Shown: positions 1 through 8,658, counted from the stretch's first letter. The stretch: 64,000 nt of DNA from Geodermatophilus aquaeductus (GCF_900182545.1 NZ_FXTJ01000014.1:33505-97504), one strand, 5' to 3'. A program made the numbers and translations. The notes: generated by a model not told the origin, from the letters alone.

Positions 1-360
1 GCCGAGCACCATGTGCAGCACGGTCACGATCGACAGCGCGATGACCAGGGCGATCGGGTGCAGCAGCGCGTCCGGGACGCCGAGCGCGTGCAGCGGGGCC
101 TCGATGAGGTGGGCCACCGCCGGCTCGCCCACGGCGCCCAGGCCCAGCGAGCACAGCGTGATGCCCAGCTGCGCGCCGGCCATCATCTGCGACACGTTGC
201 GCATCGCCGCCAGCGTCCTCGCCGCGCGCACCGAGCCGGCGTCGGCCCGCGGCTCGATCTGGTCCACCCGCGCGGACACGAGGGCGAACTCGGCCGCCAC
301 GAAGAACGCGTTGCCCAGGAGCAGCGCGATGAGGATCAGCAGGCTGACGACGTCGCTCAT
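1..360 (-). CDS. CNNM/CorC-type membrane protein, C-terminus outside window
   Basis: Partial: the ATG is at 358-360 and the frame runs off the left edge, leaving 120 residues. The N-terminus begins MSDVVSLLILIALLLGNAFF and continues with a VAAEFALVSAR motif typical of the CNNM (DUF21) transmembrane domain of HlyC/CorC/TlyC proteins, then further hydrophobic segments (about residues 60-80 and 95-120). The family is linked to divalent-cation (Mg/Co) export or tolerance. The start codon overlaps the stop of the upstream homologue (ATGA), so the two paralogues are translationally coupled. The CBS and CorC_HlyC domains expected downstream cannot be seen. Confidence 0.88.
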   Translation of the reverse strand, partial: MSDVVSLLILIALLLGNAFFVAAEFALVSARVDQIEPRADAGSVRAARTLAAMRNVSQMMAGAQLGITLCSLGLGAVGEPAVAHLIEAPLHALGVPDALLHPIALVIALSIVTVLHMVLG

Positions 361-1703
361 GCCGCCGTCCGCTCCGCGCGCACCCGCGAGGCCGTGGCGC
401 CCGGGGGCAGCACCACCGTCCGCTCGGCCTGCACCCGCGCGATCCGGCGGCCGTCGAGGGTCTCCACGGTCAGCCGCGCCCCGTCGAGCTCGACGGTGTC
501 GCCGACGTCGGGCAGCTTCTGCAGCCGCTCGGCGAGGAAGCCGGCCAGCGTCTCGTAGCGGCCCTCGGGGACGACGATCCCGGTGCGGTCGAGCACCTCG
601 TCGGGGCGCAGCAGCCCGGAGAGCACCCACCGGACGTCGTCGACCCGGCGCGCGGTCCGCAGCGGCCGGTCGGTCTCGTCGGTGATCTCGCCGACCAGCT
701 CCTCCACGATGTCCTCCAGCGTCACGACGCCGTGCGTGGCGCCCCACTCGTCGACCACCAGGGCGATCTGCAGGCCCTGCTCGCGCAGCAGGTCCAGCAG
801 CCGCTCCAGCTTCAGCGACGACGGGACGGCGAGGACCGGGTCGGCGAGCTCACCGGCGGTGCGGCGGCCCCGCTCGGCCTCCGGGACGGCGACCGCGCGC
901 TTGACGTGCACCACGCCGGTGACCTCGTCGAGGTCGGAGCCGTAGACCGGGAACCGCGAGTTGCCCGACTCGGTGGCCGCGGTGATGACGTCGGCGGCGG
1001 TGGCGCTGGCCCGCAGCGTCCACAGCCGGGTGCGCGGCGTCATGACGTCGGTGGCGTACTTGGCGCGCAGGCCCAGGGAGCGCTCGAGCAGGCGGGCGGC
1101 GACGGGGGAGAGGTCGCCCTCCTGGGCCGAGCGGCGGGCCACCGCGGCCAGCTCGTCGGCGCCGCGCGCGGAGTCGAGCTCCTCGCGCGGCTCGAAGCCC
1201 AGCCGGCGCACGATCGCGTTGGCCAGCCGCTGCAGGGAGTTGACGACGGGGCCGGAGACCGCGGTGAACGCCCGCATCCCCGGCGCGACCCAGCGGGCCA
1301 CCCCGAGCGGGTTGGCGATCGCGAGGTTCTTGGGGCCGAGCTCGCCGAGCAGCATCTGCAGCGTCGTCGCCAGGGCCAGCGCCAGGCCGTAGGAGACGCC
1401 CGTGGCCGCGGCCTGCGAGAGCCCCAGGGACTCCAGCGGGCCGTGCAGGAGCTGGCCGATCGCGGGCTCGGCGAGGTAGCCGACGACCAGGGTGGTCAGC
1501 GTGATGCCCAGCTGGGCGGCCGAGAGCTGGGTGGACAGCGACCGCAGCGCCGCCACGACCCCGCCGGCGCGCGTGTCACCGGCCCGCGCGGCCTCCTCGG
1601 CACGGCCGCGGTCGACGGTCGTGAGGGAGAACTCGGCCGCGACGAAGAAGCCGGTGAGTGCCGTGAGCACCACGGCGGCGAGGAGGAGCAGCCACTCGGT
1701 CAT
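357..1703 (-). CDS. CNNM/CBS/CorC_HlyC domain membrane protein
   Basis: This 448-residue protein has the full architecture of the family. The N-terminal CNNM domain (about 1-190) has several membrane segments and the FFVAAEFSLTTVDR motif. Two CBS motifs follow (about 215-335, including VMTPRTRLWTL and LVVDEWGATHGVVTLEDIVEELVGEI split between them), then a C-terminal CorC_HlyC domain (about 350-430). Family members are proposed divalent-cation transporters or regulators in the cytoplasmic membrane. It is the first gene of a two-gene unit with the paralogue at 1-360. The substrate cannot be told from sequence. Confidence 0.93.
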   Translation of the reverse strand: MTEWLLLLAAVVLTALTGFFVAAEFSLTTVDRGRAEEAARAGDTRAGGVVAALRSLSTQLSAAQLGITLTTLVVGYLAEPAIGQLLHGPLESLGLSQAAATGVSYGLALALATTLQMLLGELGPKNLAIANPLGVARWVAPGMRAFTAVSGPVVNSLQRLANAIVRRLGFEPREELDSARGADELAAVARRSAQEGDLSPVAARLLERSLGLRAKYATDVMTPRTRLWTLRASATAADVITAATESGNSRFPVYGSDLDEVTGVVHVKRAVAVPEAERGRRTAGELADPVLAVPSSLKLERLLDLLREQGLQIALVVDEWGATHGVVTLEDIVEELVGEITDETDRPLRTARRVDDVRWVLSGLLRPDEVLDRTGIVVPEGRYETLAGFLAERLQKLPDVGDTVELDGARLTVETLDGRRIARVQAERTVVLPPGATASRVRAERTAA

Positions 1704-1757
1704 CAGGTCCCCGGTGCCCGCCGCGCGCTGATCCCAACCGGAAGGCGCCCGGAACGG

Positions 1758-1787
1758 CCGAGGGGCCGCCTTCCGGCGGCCCCTCGG
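1758..1787 (-). terminator. Strong hairpin downstream of tRNA-Pro
   Basis: A perfect 13-bp stem (CCGAGGGGCCGCC paired with GGCGGCCCCTCGG) closes on a TTCC tetraloop, just past the tRNA 3' end and upstream of the CNNM operon. There is no clear U-tract, as is common in GC-rich actinobacteria. It probably ends or processes the tRNA transcript. Confidence 0.75.
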
Positions 1788-1793
1788 CTGGAG

Positions 1794-1867
1794 TCGGGGT
1801 GACAGGATTTGAACCTGCGGCCTCGTCGTCCCGAACGACGCGCGCTACCAAGCTGCGCCACACCCCG
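1794..1867 (-). tRNA. tRNA-Pro (anticodon CGG)
   Basis: The 74-nt minus-strand sequence folds as a cloverleaf. The acceptor stem is CGGGGTG/CACCCCG with discriminator A. The D-arm contains GCGCAGCTTGGTAGCGC. The anticodon stem CGTCG/CGACG holds loop TTCGGGA, giving anticodon CGG for proline codon CCG. The T-loop is GTTCAAATC. The 3' CCA is not encoded. CCG is a heavily used proline codon in this DNA. Confidence 0.95.
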
Positions 1868-1927
1868 GCGTTCCTCGACCACTGTAGCCGAGCCGCGCGA
1901 CCCGCCCGGCGGCGGGTCGGCCGCGCG

Positions 1928-2839
1928 TCAGGCCGGTCGCGCCGTCAGCGTGAGCAGTGTCGCCTCGGGCGGGCAGGCGAACCGGGCGGGCGCGTAGGGG
2001 CTGGTGCCCAGGCCCGCGGAGACGTGCAGCCAGGTGCCGTTCGGCCGCCCCGGCGCGGGCTCCGCCCACCGGTGCAGCCAGCGGACCCGGTCCCGGTCGA
2101 TGCCGCAGTTGGTCACCAGCGCGCCGTAGAACGGCACCCGCAGCTGCCCGCCGTGGGTGTGCCCGCACAGCAGCAGGTCGTAGCCGTCGGCGGCGAAGCG
2201 GTCGAGCACCCGCGGCTCGGGGGAGTGGACGACGCCGATCCGCAGGTCCGCCGTCGGGTCGGCCGGGCCCTCGACGAGGTCGTAGCGGTCCCGCCGGATG
2301 TGCGGGTCGTCGCACCCGGCGAACACGATCCGGCGGCCGTCGACGGTCAGCTCACCGCGCGCGTTGGTGAGGTCCAGCCAGCCGCGGCCGGTCATCCCGT
2401 CGCGCAGGTCGTGCCATGGCAGGTCGATGCCGTGGATCCGCTTGTCCGGCTTGGTCAGGTAGCTGAGGGGGTTCTTCGGCCGCGGCGCGTAGTAGTCGTT
2501 GGAGGAGGTGACGAACGCGCCGGGCCGGTCGAGCAGCGGGTCCAGCGCCTGCAGCACGGTGGGGACGGCGTCCATCCCGGCCAGGTTGTCCCCGGTGTCG
2601 ACGACGAGGTCGGGCTCGAGGCCGTCGAGGGCGGCCACCCAGTCCCGCTTGGAGCGCTGCCCGGCGGTCATGTGCAGGTCCGACAGGTGCAGGACCGTCA
2701 GCGGCGCCGAGCCGGGCGCGAGCACGGGCACGTCGAAGCGGCGCAGCGTCCAGCGGTTGCGCTCGACCAGGGACGCGTAGGCGACCGTGGAGGCGCCCGC
2801 CGCGACGGTGGCCGTGGGGAGGGCGGTGTACCAGCGCAC
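1928..2839 (-). CDS. Calcineurin-like metallophosphoesterase
   Basis: A 303-residue protein with an N-terminal hydrophobic stretch (about 5-25), GTG start. Metal-binding blocks are visible: LSDLHM (about 52), DTGDN (about 82), SNDYY (about 112, where most relatives have GNHD), and GHTHGGQ near residue 225. As I recall, the Asn-Asp-Tyr version is characteristic of the mycobacterial Rv3683 group, so it is not taken as a lesion. Family members hydrolyse phosphoesters with a dinuclear metal centre; the substrate is unknown. Its position beside the PonA2-type gene matches the Rv3683-Rv3682 neighbourhood and hints at an envelope role. Confidence 0.9.
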   Translation of the reverse strand: MRWYTALPTATVAAGASTVAYASLVERNRWTLRRFDVPVLAPGSAPLTVLHLSDLHMTAGQRSKRDWVAALDGLEPDLVVDTGDNLAGMDAVPTVLQALDPLLDRPGAFVTSSNDYYAPRPKNPLSYLTKPDKRIHGIDLPWHDLRDGMTGRGWLDLTNARGELTVDGRRIVFAGCDDPHIRRDRYDLVEGPADPTADLRIGVVHSPEPRVLDRFAADGYDLLLCGHTHGGQLRVPFYGALVTNCGIDRDRVRWLHRWAEPAPGRPNGTWLHVSAGLGTSPYAPARFACPPEATLLTLTARPA

Positions 2840-2908
2840 GGGCCGGAGCCTACGGGGGCGCCGGACGCCGACCGGTCCCCGCCGGGGACGTCGTGCCAGG
2901 CTGGGGGC

Positions 2909-3361
2909 GTGTCTGACCTCAAGGACCAGCTGCGCGCCGACCTGACCACCGCGATGAAGTCCCGCGACGAGCTGCGCACCGCCACGCTGCGGATGGTGCT
3001 CGCGGCGGTCAGCGCGGAGGAGGTCGCGGGCAAGGAGGCCCGGGAGCTGTCCGACGACGAGGTGCTCGGCGTGCTGCGCCGCGAGGCCAAGCGCCGCCGG
3101 GAGGCCGCCGAGGCGTTCGAGTCCGCCGGCCGCGCCGAGCAGTCCGCGCGCGAGCGGGCAGAGGGCGAGGTGGTCGCCGGCTACCTGCCCGCCCAGCTCG
3201 ACGACGCCGACCTCGCCGCGATCGTCGCCGACGCGGTCACCCGCACCGGCGCGAGCGGGATGCGGGACATGGGGAAGGTGATGGGCGCGGCCAACGCCGT
3301 GGTCGCCGGCCGCGCCGAGGGCTCCCGGGTGGCCGCGGAGGTCCGCCGCCAGCTCGGCTGA
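2909..3361 (+). CDS. GatB/YqeY domain protein
   Basis: A 150-residue protein starting VSDLKDQLRADLTTAMKSRD at GTG 2909. It matches the YqeY family (GatB C-terminal tail-like): helical N-terminus with the RTATLRMVLAAV block, then a C-terminal helical domain with DMGKVMGA, the pattern seen in GatB tail domains that contact tRNA. No enzymatic function is established for stand-alone YqeY proteins. The reading frame is open far upstream of 2909, but this start gives the usual length of about 150 residues. It diverges from the metallophosphoesterase gene and converges with the penicillin-binding protein gene. Confidence 0.9.
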   Translation: MSDLKDQLRADLTTAMKSRDELRTATLRMVLAAVSAEEVAGKEARELSDDEVLGVLRREAKRRREAAEAFESAGRAEQSARERAEGEVVAGYLPAQLDDADLAAIVADAVTRTGASGMRDMGKVMGAANAVVAGRAEGSRVAAEVRRQLG

Positions 3362-3386
3362 GCGCTCCTCCGCGAGGGAGGGGCGC
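3362..3386. terminator. Hairpin between convergent genes
   Basis: GCGCTCCTCC pairs with GGAGGGGCGC (one T-G wobble) around a 5-nt loop, directly after the YqeY stop codon and just before the stop of the convergent penicillin-binding protein gene. It may serve both directions. Confidence 0.6.
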
Positions 3387-3394
3387 CCGACCGG

Positions 3395-5614
3395 CTAGTT
3401 CCCGAAGCCGCCGCCCCAGCCGCCGTTGCCGGGCCAGCCGTTCGCGGTGCCCGGGTCGGGGGCGGGCTGCTCGGCGGGGGGCTGGTCGCCGGCGCCCTGG
3501 TCGGGAGCCGGCTGCTCGGCGCCCTGCGTCGGCTGGGTCGGCTGCGGAGCCGGCCGGCCGGCGCCCATCAGCCCGGGGTCGGCTGGCGCGAAGGCCGACG
3601 TCGGCTTGTCGGCGAGGAACGGCGCCATCGCGTCGTGCCAGATGGTGGCCGGCTTGTTGCCGCCGAAGCCGCCCACGTTCTGGTTCCGCTTCGGGTTGAG
3701 CACCATCACGCTGGCCGCGTACTCGGGCATGACGCCCACGAAGGCCGCGGAGAAGTTGCTCTGCGAGGTGCCCGTCTTGCCGGCGATCACGTGGCCGGGC
3801 ACCGCGGCCCGGGTGCCGGTGCCCTCGGGGTTGGCGACGTCGCCGACGAGGATGTTGGCCAGCGTGTTGGCGACCGGGGCCGGGATGGCCTCGGGGGTGC
3901 AGTTGCCGCCGGTCACGAGCGGCTGGCCGTCGTCGCCGGTGAGCGGCTGGCCGTTGCGGTCGAGCACCTGGGTCACCGGCACCGGGTCGCACTGGGTGCC
4001 CTGGGCGGCCAGCGTGGCGTAGGCGTTGGCCAGGTCCAGCGGGCTGGTGGCCTCCGCGCCCAGGGTGAACGAGCCCCGGTTCTCGGCGATGATCTGGTCG
4101 GCCGGCGTCTGGTTGGGCTGGTCGAAGCCCATGCCCATCCGCTCGGCCATGCGCACCGGGCCCTCGACGCTGCCCAGGCGGTCCTCGAGGGCGAGGAAGT
4201 AGGTGTTCGAGGAGCGGACCAGCGCCCCCACCATGTCGAGGGTGTCGGGGTAGTTGCCGGCGTTCTGCACGCAGTACTTGCCGTTGGACGTCTCGCGGTC
4301 GCCGCCGCAGGACGGGCCGTTGTAGATCCGCGAGGTGTACTGGTTGCCCGGCGTGCTGATCACGGTGTTGGCCGGGATGCCGGCCTCGAGCGCGGCGGCG
4401 GCGGTGAACACCTTGTAGGTGGACCCGGCGCCCTGGCTGGCCACGGTGTTGAGGACGACCGACTCGCACTGCGGGTCCGCGCAGCCGAACTGGCGGTTGA
4501 CGCTCATCGCCAGGACCGCGCCGGTGCCCGGCTGCACGGCGGTGAAGATGCCGGCGAGCTCGGCGCCCATGGGCAGGGTGTTGAGGACGGCCTGGTCGCC
4601 GAGGGTCTGCAGCTGCGGGTTCAGCGTCGTCTGGATGGTCAGGCCGCCGTTGTCGAGCAGCTCCTGGGTGATGCCGAGCGTCTGGGTCAGGTACTGCTGC
4701 AGGAACGCGCAGAAGAACCCGCCGACGGCGGCGTCGATGCAGCCGTTGGCGGGGCTGACCCCGGGCGCGACCTGCACCGGCTCGGCCATGAGCGCGGCGA
4801 GCTGCTCGGGGGTCGTGCCCTCGAGGTGGCCGAGGTCGAACATGCGCTGCAGCACCTGGTTGCGGCGGGTCTGCCCGTTCTCCGGGTTGGTGATCGGGTC
4901 GTCGTTGGTCGGGCTCTGCACCAGCCCGGCGAGCATCGCGGCCTGGGGGAGGGTCAGGTCGGCGGCGTTGACGCTGAAGTACCGCTGGGCGGCGGCCTGG
5001 ATGCCGTAGGCGCCCTGCCCGAAGTACACGATGTTGAGGTAGCGGGTGAGGATCTCGTCCTTGGGATAGGTCTCCTCGAGCGCCAGCGCCAGCCGGGCCT
5101 CGCGCAGCTTGCGCGACAGGCCCTCGACGCCGTCCTGCTCGACGGCGGCCGTCCGCTCCTCGGCGCTGTCGGCGGTCTCCAGCAGGGTCTGCTTGACCAG
5201 CTGCTGGGTGATCGTCGAGCCACCCTCCTGGACCGAGCCCGCGGCCACGTTGGTCACCGCGGCGCGCAGCGTGCCCTGCACGTCGAGGCCGTTGTGGTCG
5301 TAGAAGCGCGAGTCCTCGATGTCGACCAGCGCCTGCTTCACGACGTCGGCGATCTGGTCGGAGGCCACCACCGTGCGGTTGTGCGCGTAGAAGTTCGTGA
5401 TCAGCGAACCGTCCGCGGCCAGCACGCGGGAGTTGCCCGCGGGGGTGGCGTCGGTGAGCTCCACCGGCAGCGCGTCCAGCAGCGACGCGGAGTTGCGTGC
5501 CGCCAGCCCGGTGCCGCCGACGAGGGGGAAGAGCATGCCGGCGACGAGTGCGCCGGCCACCACGATCATCGCGGCGAGCTTGCCCAGGACCCGGGCGCGG
5601 GAGACAGCAGACAT
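3395..5614 (-). CDS. Bifunctional class A penicillin-binding protein, PonA2-like
   Basis: A 739-residue protein that polymerises and cross-links peptidoglycan outside the membrane. After a short cytoplasmic tail there is one membrane anchor (about 12-35). The transglycosylase (GT51) domain has EDSRFYDHNG with catalytic Glu100 and GGSTITQQLVKQ. The transpeptidase domain has S398-T-Y-K, a later SSN motif and K613-T-G. The C-terminus is a Pro/Gln/Gly-rich tail without the PASTA domain reported for mycobacterial PonA2. ATG 5614 was chosen because it precedes MSAVSRARVLGKLAAM and the anchor; the open frame further upstream is only a shadow of the next gene. The ArsA-like gene ends 41 bp upstream, leaving no room for the WhiB-type gene usually found here. 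Confidence 0.95.
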   Translation of the reverse strand: MSAVSRARVLGKLAAMIVVAGALVAGMLFPLVGGTGLAARNSASLLDALPVELTDATPAGNSRVLAADGSLITNFYAHNRTVVASDQIADVVKQALVDIEDSRFYDHNGLDVQGTLRAAVTNVAAGSVQEGGSTITQQLVKQTLLETADSAEERTAAVEQDGVEGLSRKLREARLALALEETYPKDEILTRYLNIVYFGQGAYGIQAAAQRYFSVNAADLTLPQAAMLAGLVQSPTNDDPITNPENGQTRRNQVLQRMFDLGHLEGTTPEQLAALMAEPVQVAPGVSPANGCIDAAVGGFFCAFLQQYLTQTLGITQELLDNGGLTIQTTLNPQLQTLGDQAVLNTLPMGAELAGIFTAVQPGTGAVLAMSVNRQFGCADPQCESVVLNTVASQGAGSTYKVFTAAAALEAGIPANTVISTPGNQYTSRIYNGPSCGGDRETSNGKYCVQNAGNYPDTLDMVGALVRSSNTYFLALEDRLGSVEGPVRMAERMGMGFDQPNQTPADQIIAENRGSFTLGAEATSPLDLANAYATLAAQGTQCDPVPVTQVLDRNGQPLTGDDGQPLVTGGNCTPEAIPAPVANTLANILVGDVANPEGTGTRAAVPGHVIAGKTGTSQSNFSAAFVGVMPEYAASVMVLNPKRNQNVGGFGGNKPATIWHDAMAPFLADKPTSAFAPADPGLMGAGRPAPQPTQPTQGAEQPAPDQGAGDQPPAEQPAPDPGTANGWPGNGGWGGGFGN

Positions 5615-5655
5615 CACCCGGAAGGGTACGGGGCGCGACGACCCTCCGAGGGGGA

Positions 5656-6912
5656 TCAGGCGCGGCGCGCGGGCAGCACCCGGGTCCGCGGGACGCCGGT
5701 CGGCGTGTCGCCGTCGGCGCCGGTCAGGGCCTCGGCCATCGTGCGCAGCCCGTCGAGGTCGTGGACGTCGCCGGCGGCCGCCGAGACGGTCCGCAGGCCC
5801 ACCTCCGGGTGGGCGCTGGTGAACCGGTCGGCCAGCCGCTGCTCGCGGGCGGCCAGCAGCATCCGCTCGGCGTGCACCCGCAGCGCGCCGGCGGCCAGCG
5901 CCGCGGCCGGGTCGTCGTCGCCGGCCTCGGCGGCGGCCTCCGCCGCGGTCTCCGCGCGGGTGGCCGACAGCCGCGTGCTCGCCGGCGGGTGGGTGCGGTT
6001 GAGCACCAGCCCGGCCAGGGGCATGCCCTCGGAGGAGAGCCGGTCGACGAAGTAGGAGGCCTCGCGCAGCGCGTCGGGCTCCGGCGTCGCGACGACGACG
6101 AACCACGTGCCCGGCCGGCGCAGCAGCTCGTAGGTGGCGGTGGCCCGCTCGCGGAAGCCGCCGAACATCGTGTCGAGGGCGCTGACGAACGCGGAGATGT
6201 CGCGCAGCAGCTGGCCGCCGAGGACCTTGCTGATGATCCGGGTGAAGACCATGAACCCGGCGGTGGCGAACTTGAACCCGGCCCGCCCGCCGGCCCGCGC
6301 GGGGGCGGTGAGCAGCCGGATCATCGTGCCGTCGAGGAAGCGGCTCATCCGGTTGGGCGCGTCGAGGAAGTCCAGCGCCGACCGGGACGGGGGCGTGTCG
6401 ACGATGATCAGGTCCCAGGTGTCGGACGCGCGCAGCTGGCCGAGCTTCTCCATCGCCATGTACTCCTGCGTCCCGGAGAAGGACGAGGACAGGGTCTGGT
6501 AGAAGGGGTTGGCCAGGATCTGCTCGGCCCGCTCGGGCGTCGAGTGCGAGACGACGATGTCATCGAACGTCCGCTTCATGTCCAGCATCATCGCGTGCAG
6601 CTCGCCCGCGGCCCCCGGGACGTCGACCCGCCGCGGCTCGTTGTCCAGCTCCACCAGGCCCAGCGACTGCGCCAGCCGGCGGGCCGGGTCGATGGTGAGG
6701 ACGACGACCCGGCGGCCGGCCTCCGCGGCGGCCAGGGCCAGCGCCGCCGACGTCGTGGTCTTGCCGACGCCGCCCGAGCCGCAGCACACGACGATCCGGG
6801 TGTCGGCGTCCTCGATCAGCGCGGCGAGGTCCATCGCCGGCGCCTGCCGGTCGGCCGCCGGGCGGGCGGCGGCGCGGGCCGGGCGGGGCGTCGTCTCCTC
6901 GGCGGCACTCAC
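5656..6912 (-). CDS. ArsA-like P-loop ATPase (second of pair, Rv3680-type)
   Basis: A 418-residue ATPase of the ArsA/GET3/MinD class. The deviant Walker A CGSGGVGKTTTSAALAL is near residue 38, and LTIDPARRLAQSLG and IIVDTPPSRSALDFLD follow as switch and Walker B regions. It starts at GTG 6910-6912 inside a GTGA overlap with the paralogue upstream. The pair corresponds to mycobacterial Rv3679/Rv3680, which have been described as an anion-transporting-ATPase-like pair linked to protection against glycerol- and nitric-oxide-related stress. No ArsB-type membrane partner lies nearby, so a membrane-targeting or metabolite-handling role is as plausible as transport. Confidence 0.92.
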   Translation of the reverse strand: MSAAEETTPRPARAAARPAADRQAPAMDLAALIEDADTRIVVCCGSGGVGKTTTSAALALAAAEAGRRVVVLTIDPARRLAQSLGLVELDNEPRRVDVPGAAGELHAMMLDMKRTFDDIVVSHSTPERAEQILANPFYQTLSSSFSGTQEYMAMEKLGQLRASDTWDLIIVDTPPSRSALDFLDAPNRMSRFLDGTMIRLLTAPARAGGRAGFKFATAGFMVFTRIISKVLGGQLLRDISAFVSALDTMFGGFRERATATYELLRRPGTWFVVVATPEPDALREASYFVDRLSSEGMPLAGLVLNRTHPPASTRLSATRAETAAEAAAEAGDDDPAAALAAGALRVHAERMLLAAREQRLADRFTSAHPEVGLRTVSAAAGDVHDLDGLRTMAEALTGADGDTPTGVPRTRVLPARRA

Positions 6913-7904
6913 GCGGCCACCTCCGCACCGAGGTGCTCCTCGAGCCGGCCGGCGAGCTCGAACAGGCACCCGAGGTCCATCGGGCCGGGCAGCAGCGGCA
7001 GCTCCGCCACCGGGCGGTCCATCTTCTCCACCCGGTCGCGCAGCGCGTCCTGCGATGCCCACCGCTGTGCGTGCTCGACCGCCTCGGTGGCCAGCGCCTC
7101 GGCGAGGTCGGTGTCGGCTGGCAGGCCGCTCGCCGCCAGCCCGGGTGCCAGGTCGGCGCCGGTGAGCACGCCCTCGACGGCGCGGTCGAGGGCGTCCACC
7201 GGGAGCACCGGCTCGCTGGCCATGTTGACGATCACCGACCCCACCGGCAGGCGCGCCTCGGTGAGCTCGGCGATGGCGTCGGCGGTCTCCTGCACGGGCA
7301 TGTCCTCGAGCAGCGTGACCAGGTGCACCGCGGTCTGCGGGGAGCGCAGCACCGCCATGACGCCGTCGCTCTGGGTCTTGATCGGGCCGGAGCGGGTCAG
7401 CTCGGACATCTCCCCGGTGACGTTGAGGAACCTGGTGATCCGCCCGGTCGGGGGTGCGTCGACCACGACGGCGTCGTAGACCCGCCGGCCGTCCTTGCGG
7501 CGGGTGACGGCCTCCTTGACCTTTCCGGTGATCAGCACGTCCCGCAGGCCCGGGGCGATCGTCGTGGCGAAGTCGACCGCGCCCATCTTGCGCAGCGCCC
7601 GGCCGGCCCGGCGGAGGTTGTAGAACATCTCGAGGTACTCGAGCAGGGCCTCCTCGACGTCGATCGCCAGGGCCCGCACCTCGCCCCCGCCGCGGGTGAC
7701 CGCGACCCGGCGCTCCTCGTAGGGCAGCGGCGGGGTGTCGAAGAGCTGGGCGATGCCCTGCCGACCCTCGCACTCGACCAGCAGGACGGTGCGCCCCTCG
7801 GAGGCCAGGGCCAGGGCCAGGGCGGCGGCGACCGTGGTCTTGCCCGTCCCGCCCTTGCCGGTCACGACGTGGCAGCGCACGGGGAAGTCGGGGCTCACCC
7901 GCAC
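6909..7904 (-). CDS. ArsA-like P-loop ATPase (first of pair, Rv3679-type)
   Basis: A 331-residue ATPase with Walker A GKGGTGKTTVAAALALAL near residue 18, VECEGRQGIAQLFD as switch region, and VVVDAPPTGRITRFLN as Walker B. It is coupled to the second ATPase by a GTGA overlap; the two probably form a heterodimer. GTG 7904 is used here; another GTG two codons downstream (7898) is equally possible. It is divergent from the DUF4177 gene, with about 90 bp between the starts. Confidence 0.92.
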   Translation of the reverse strand: MRVSPDFPVRCHVVTGKGGTGKTTVAAALALALASEGRTVLLVECEGRQGIAQLFDTPPLPYEERRVAVTRGGGEVRALAIDVEEALLEYLEMFYNLRRAGRALRKMGAVDFATTIAPGLRDVLITGKVKEAVTRRKDGRRVYDAVVVDAPPTGRITRFLNVTGEMSELTRSGPIKTQSDGVMAVLRSPQTAVHLVTLLEDMPVQETADAIAELTEARLPVGSVIVNMASEPVLPVDALDRAVEGVLTGADLAPGLAASGLPADTDLAEALATEAVEHAQRWASQDALRDRVEKMDRPVAELPLLPGPMDLGCLFELAGRLEEHLGAEVAA

Positions 7905-7980
7905 CAGCCTAGGAGCACTCGGCGACCTCCGGCCTGCCGCGGCCCGGGCGCACCCCCGGCTGGGCGCCGCCGCCCTGCGC

Positions 7981-7986
7981 TAGCGT
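7981..7986 (+). promoter_or_regulatory. -10 box of probable leaderless promoter
   Basis: TAGCGT lies 8 nt before the ATG at 7995 of the DUF4177 gene and there is no Shine-Dalgarno sequence in between. This matches the TANNNT-to-start spacing of actinobacterial leaderless transcripts, so the ATG may be the transcription start. Confidence 0.5.
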
Positions 7987-7994
7987 CGTCCCCC

Positions 7995-8168
7995 ATGAGC
8001 GAACCGGCCCGCCGCAGGTGGGAGTACGCCACCATCCCGCTGCTGATCCACAACACCAAGGCGATCCTCGACTCGTGGGGCACCGACGGCTGGGAGCTGG
8101 TGACGGTGCTGCCGGGGCCGACCGGGCCCGAGCAGCCGGTCGCCTACCTCAAGCGCCCGCTGTCCTGA
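7995..8168 (+). CDS. Small DUF4177 family protein
   Basis: A 57-residue soluble protein (MSEPARRRWEYATIPLL at the N-terminus, then GTDGWELVTVLPG). The pattern 'WEY..ipl......iLd.wG.dGWELV.v' is that of DUF4177 proteins, which sit upstream of RidA in the same locus of mycobacteria (Rv3678A). The function is unknown. It is 10 bp upstream of the RidA gene in an apparent operon with RidA and NUDIX genes. Confidence 0.88.
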   Translation: MSEPARRRWEYATIPLLIHNTKAILDSWGTDGWELVTVLPGPTGPEQPVAYLKRPLS

Positions 8169-8178
8169 GGCGGCGGCG

Positions 8179-8658
8179 ATGACGCAGGGGACGCAGACGC
8201 CGAGCTGGCGCGCCCGCCTCGCCGAGCTGGGCATCCGGCTGCCACCGGTGGCCGCGCCGGTCGCCTCGTACGTGCCGGCGGTGCGCACCGGGCAGCTGGT
8301 GTTCACCTCCGGCCAGCTGCCCTTCGTCGACGGCGGGCTGCGGCGCACGGGGAAGGTGGGCGGCTCGGTCGACCCGGAGGACGCCGCCGCCGACGCCAAG
8401 CTGTGCGCCCTCAACGCGCTGGCCGCCATCGACGACCTGGTCGGCCTGGACTCCGTGGCCCGCATCGTGCGCGTCGTCGGCTACGTGGCCAGCGCCGAGG
8501 GCTTCAGCGGCCAGCCGCGGGTGGTCAACGGCGCCAGCGAGCTGCTGGGCAAGGTCTTCGGCGAGGCCGGACACCACGCCCGCAGCGCGGTCGGCGTCGC
8601 CGAGCTCCCGCTGGGCGCCCCGGTCGAGATCGAGCTCACCGTCGAACTGCGCGGATGA
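8179..8658 (+). CDS. RidA family protein
   Basis: A 159-residue member of the RidA/YjgF/YER057c fold. It has the signature strands VFTSGQLPFVDG and the C-terminal LPLGAPVEIELTVELRG. RidA enzymes hydrolyse reactive enamine/imine intermediates released by PLP enzymes. This sequence belongs to the subgroup with about 155 residues; the canonical catalytic Arg near the C-terminus is not obvious (the region reads GAPVEIELT), so deaminase activity should not be assumed. Its stop overlaps the ATG of the NUDIX gene (ATGA). The order DUF4177-RidA matches mycobacterial Rv3678A-Rv3678c. Confidence 0.9.
   Translation: MTQGTQTPSWRARLAELGIRLPPVAAPVASYVPAVRTGQLVFTSGQLPFVDGGLRRTGKVGGSVDPEDAAADAKLCALNALAAIDDLVGLDSVARIVRVVGYVASAEGFSGQPRVVNGASELLGKVFGEAGHHARSAVGVAELPLGAPVEIELTVELRG

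Noticed and set aside
1928..2839. SNDYY instead of GNHD in the metallophosphoesterase as a sign of lost activity
   Set aside because: The other metal-binding blocks are intact and I recall the same substitution in the mycobacterial Rv3683 group, so it looks family-typical.
3635..6055. Very long open frame antisense to the penicillin-binding protein gene
   Set aside because: It is the mirror of a strongly supported gene with intact GT51 and transpeptidase motifs, and its translation is a low-complexity Val/Gly/Arg/His-rich sequence typical of shadows in GC-rich DNA.
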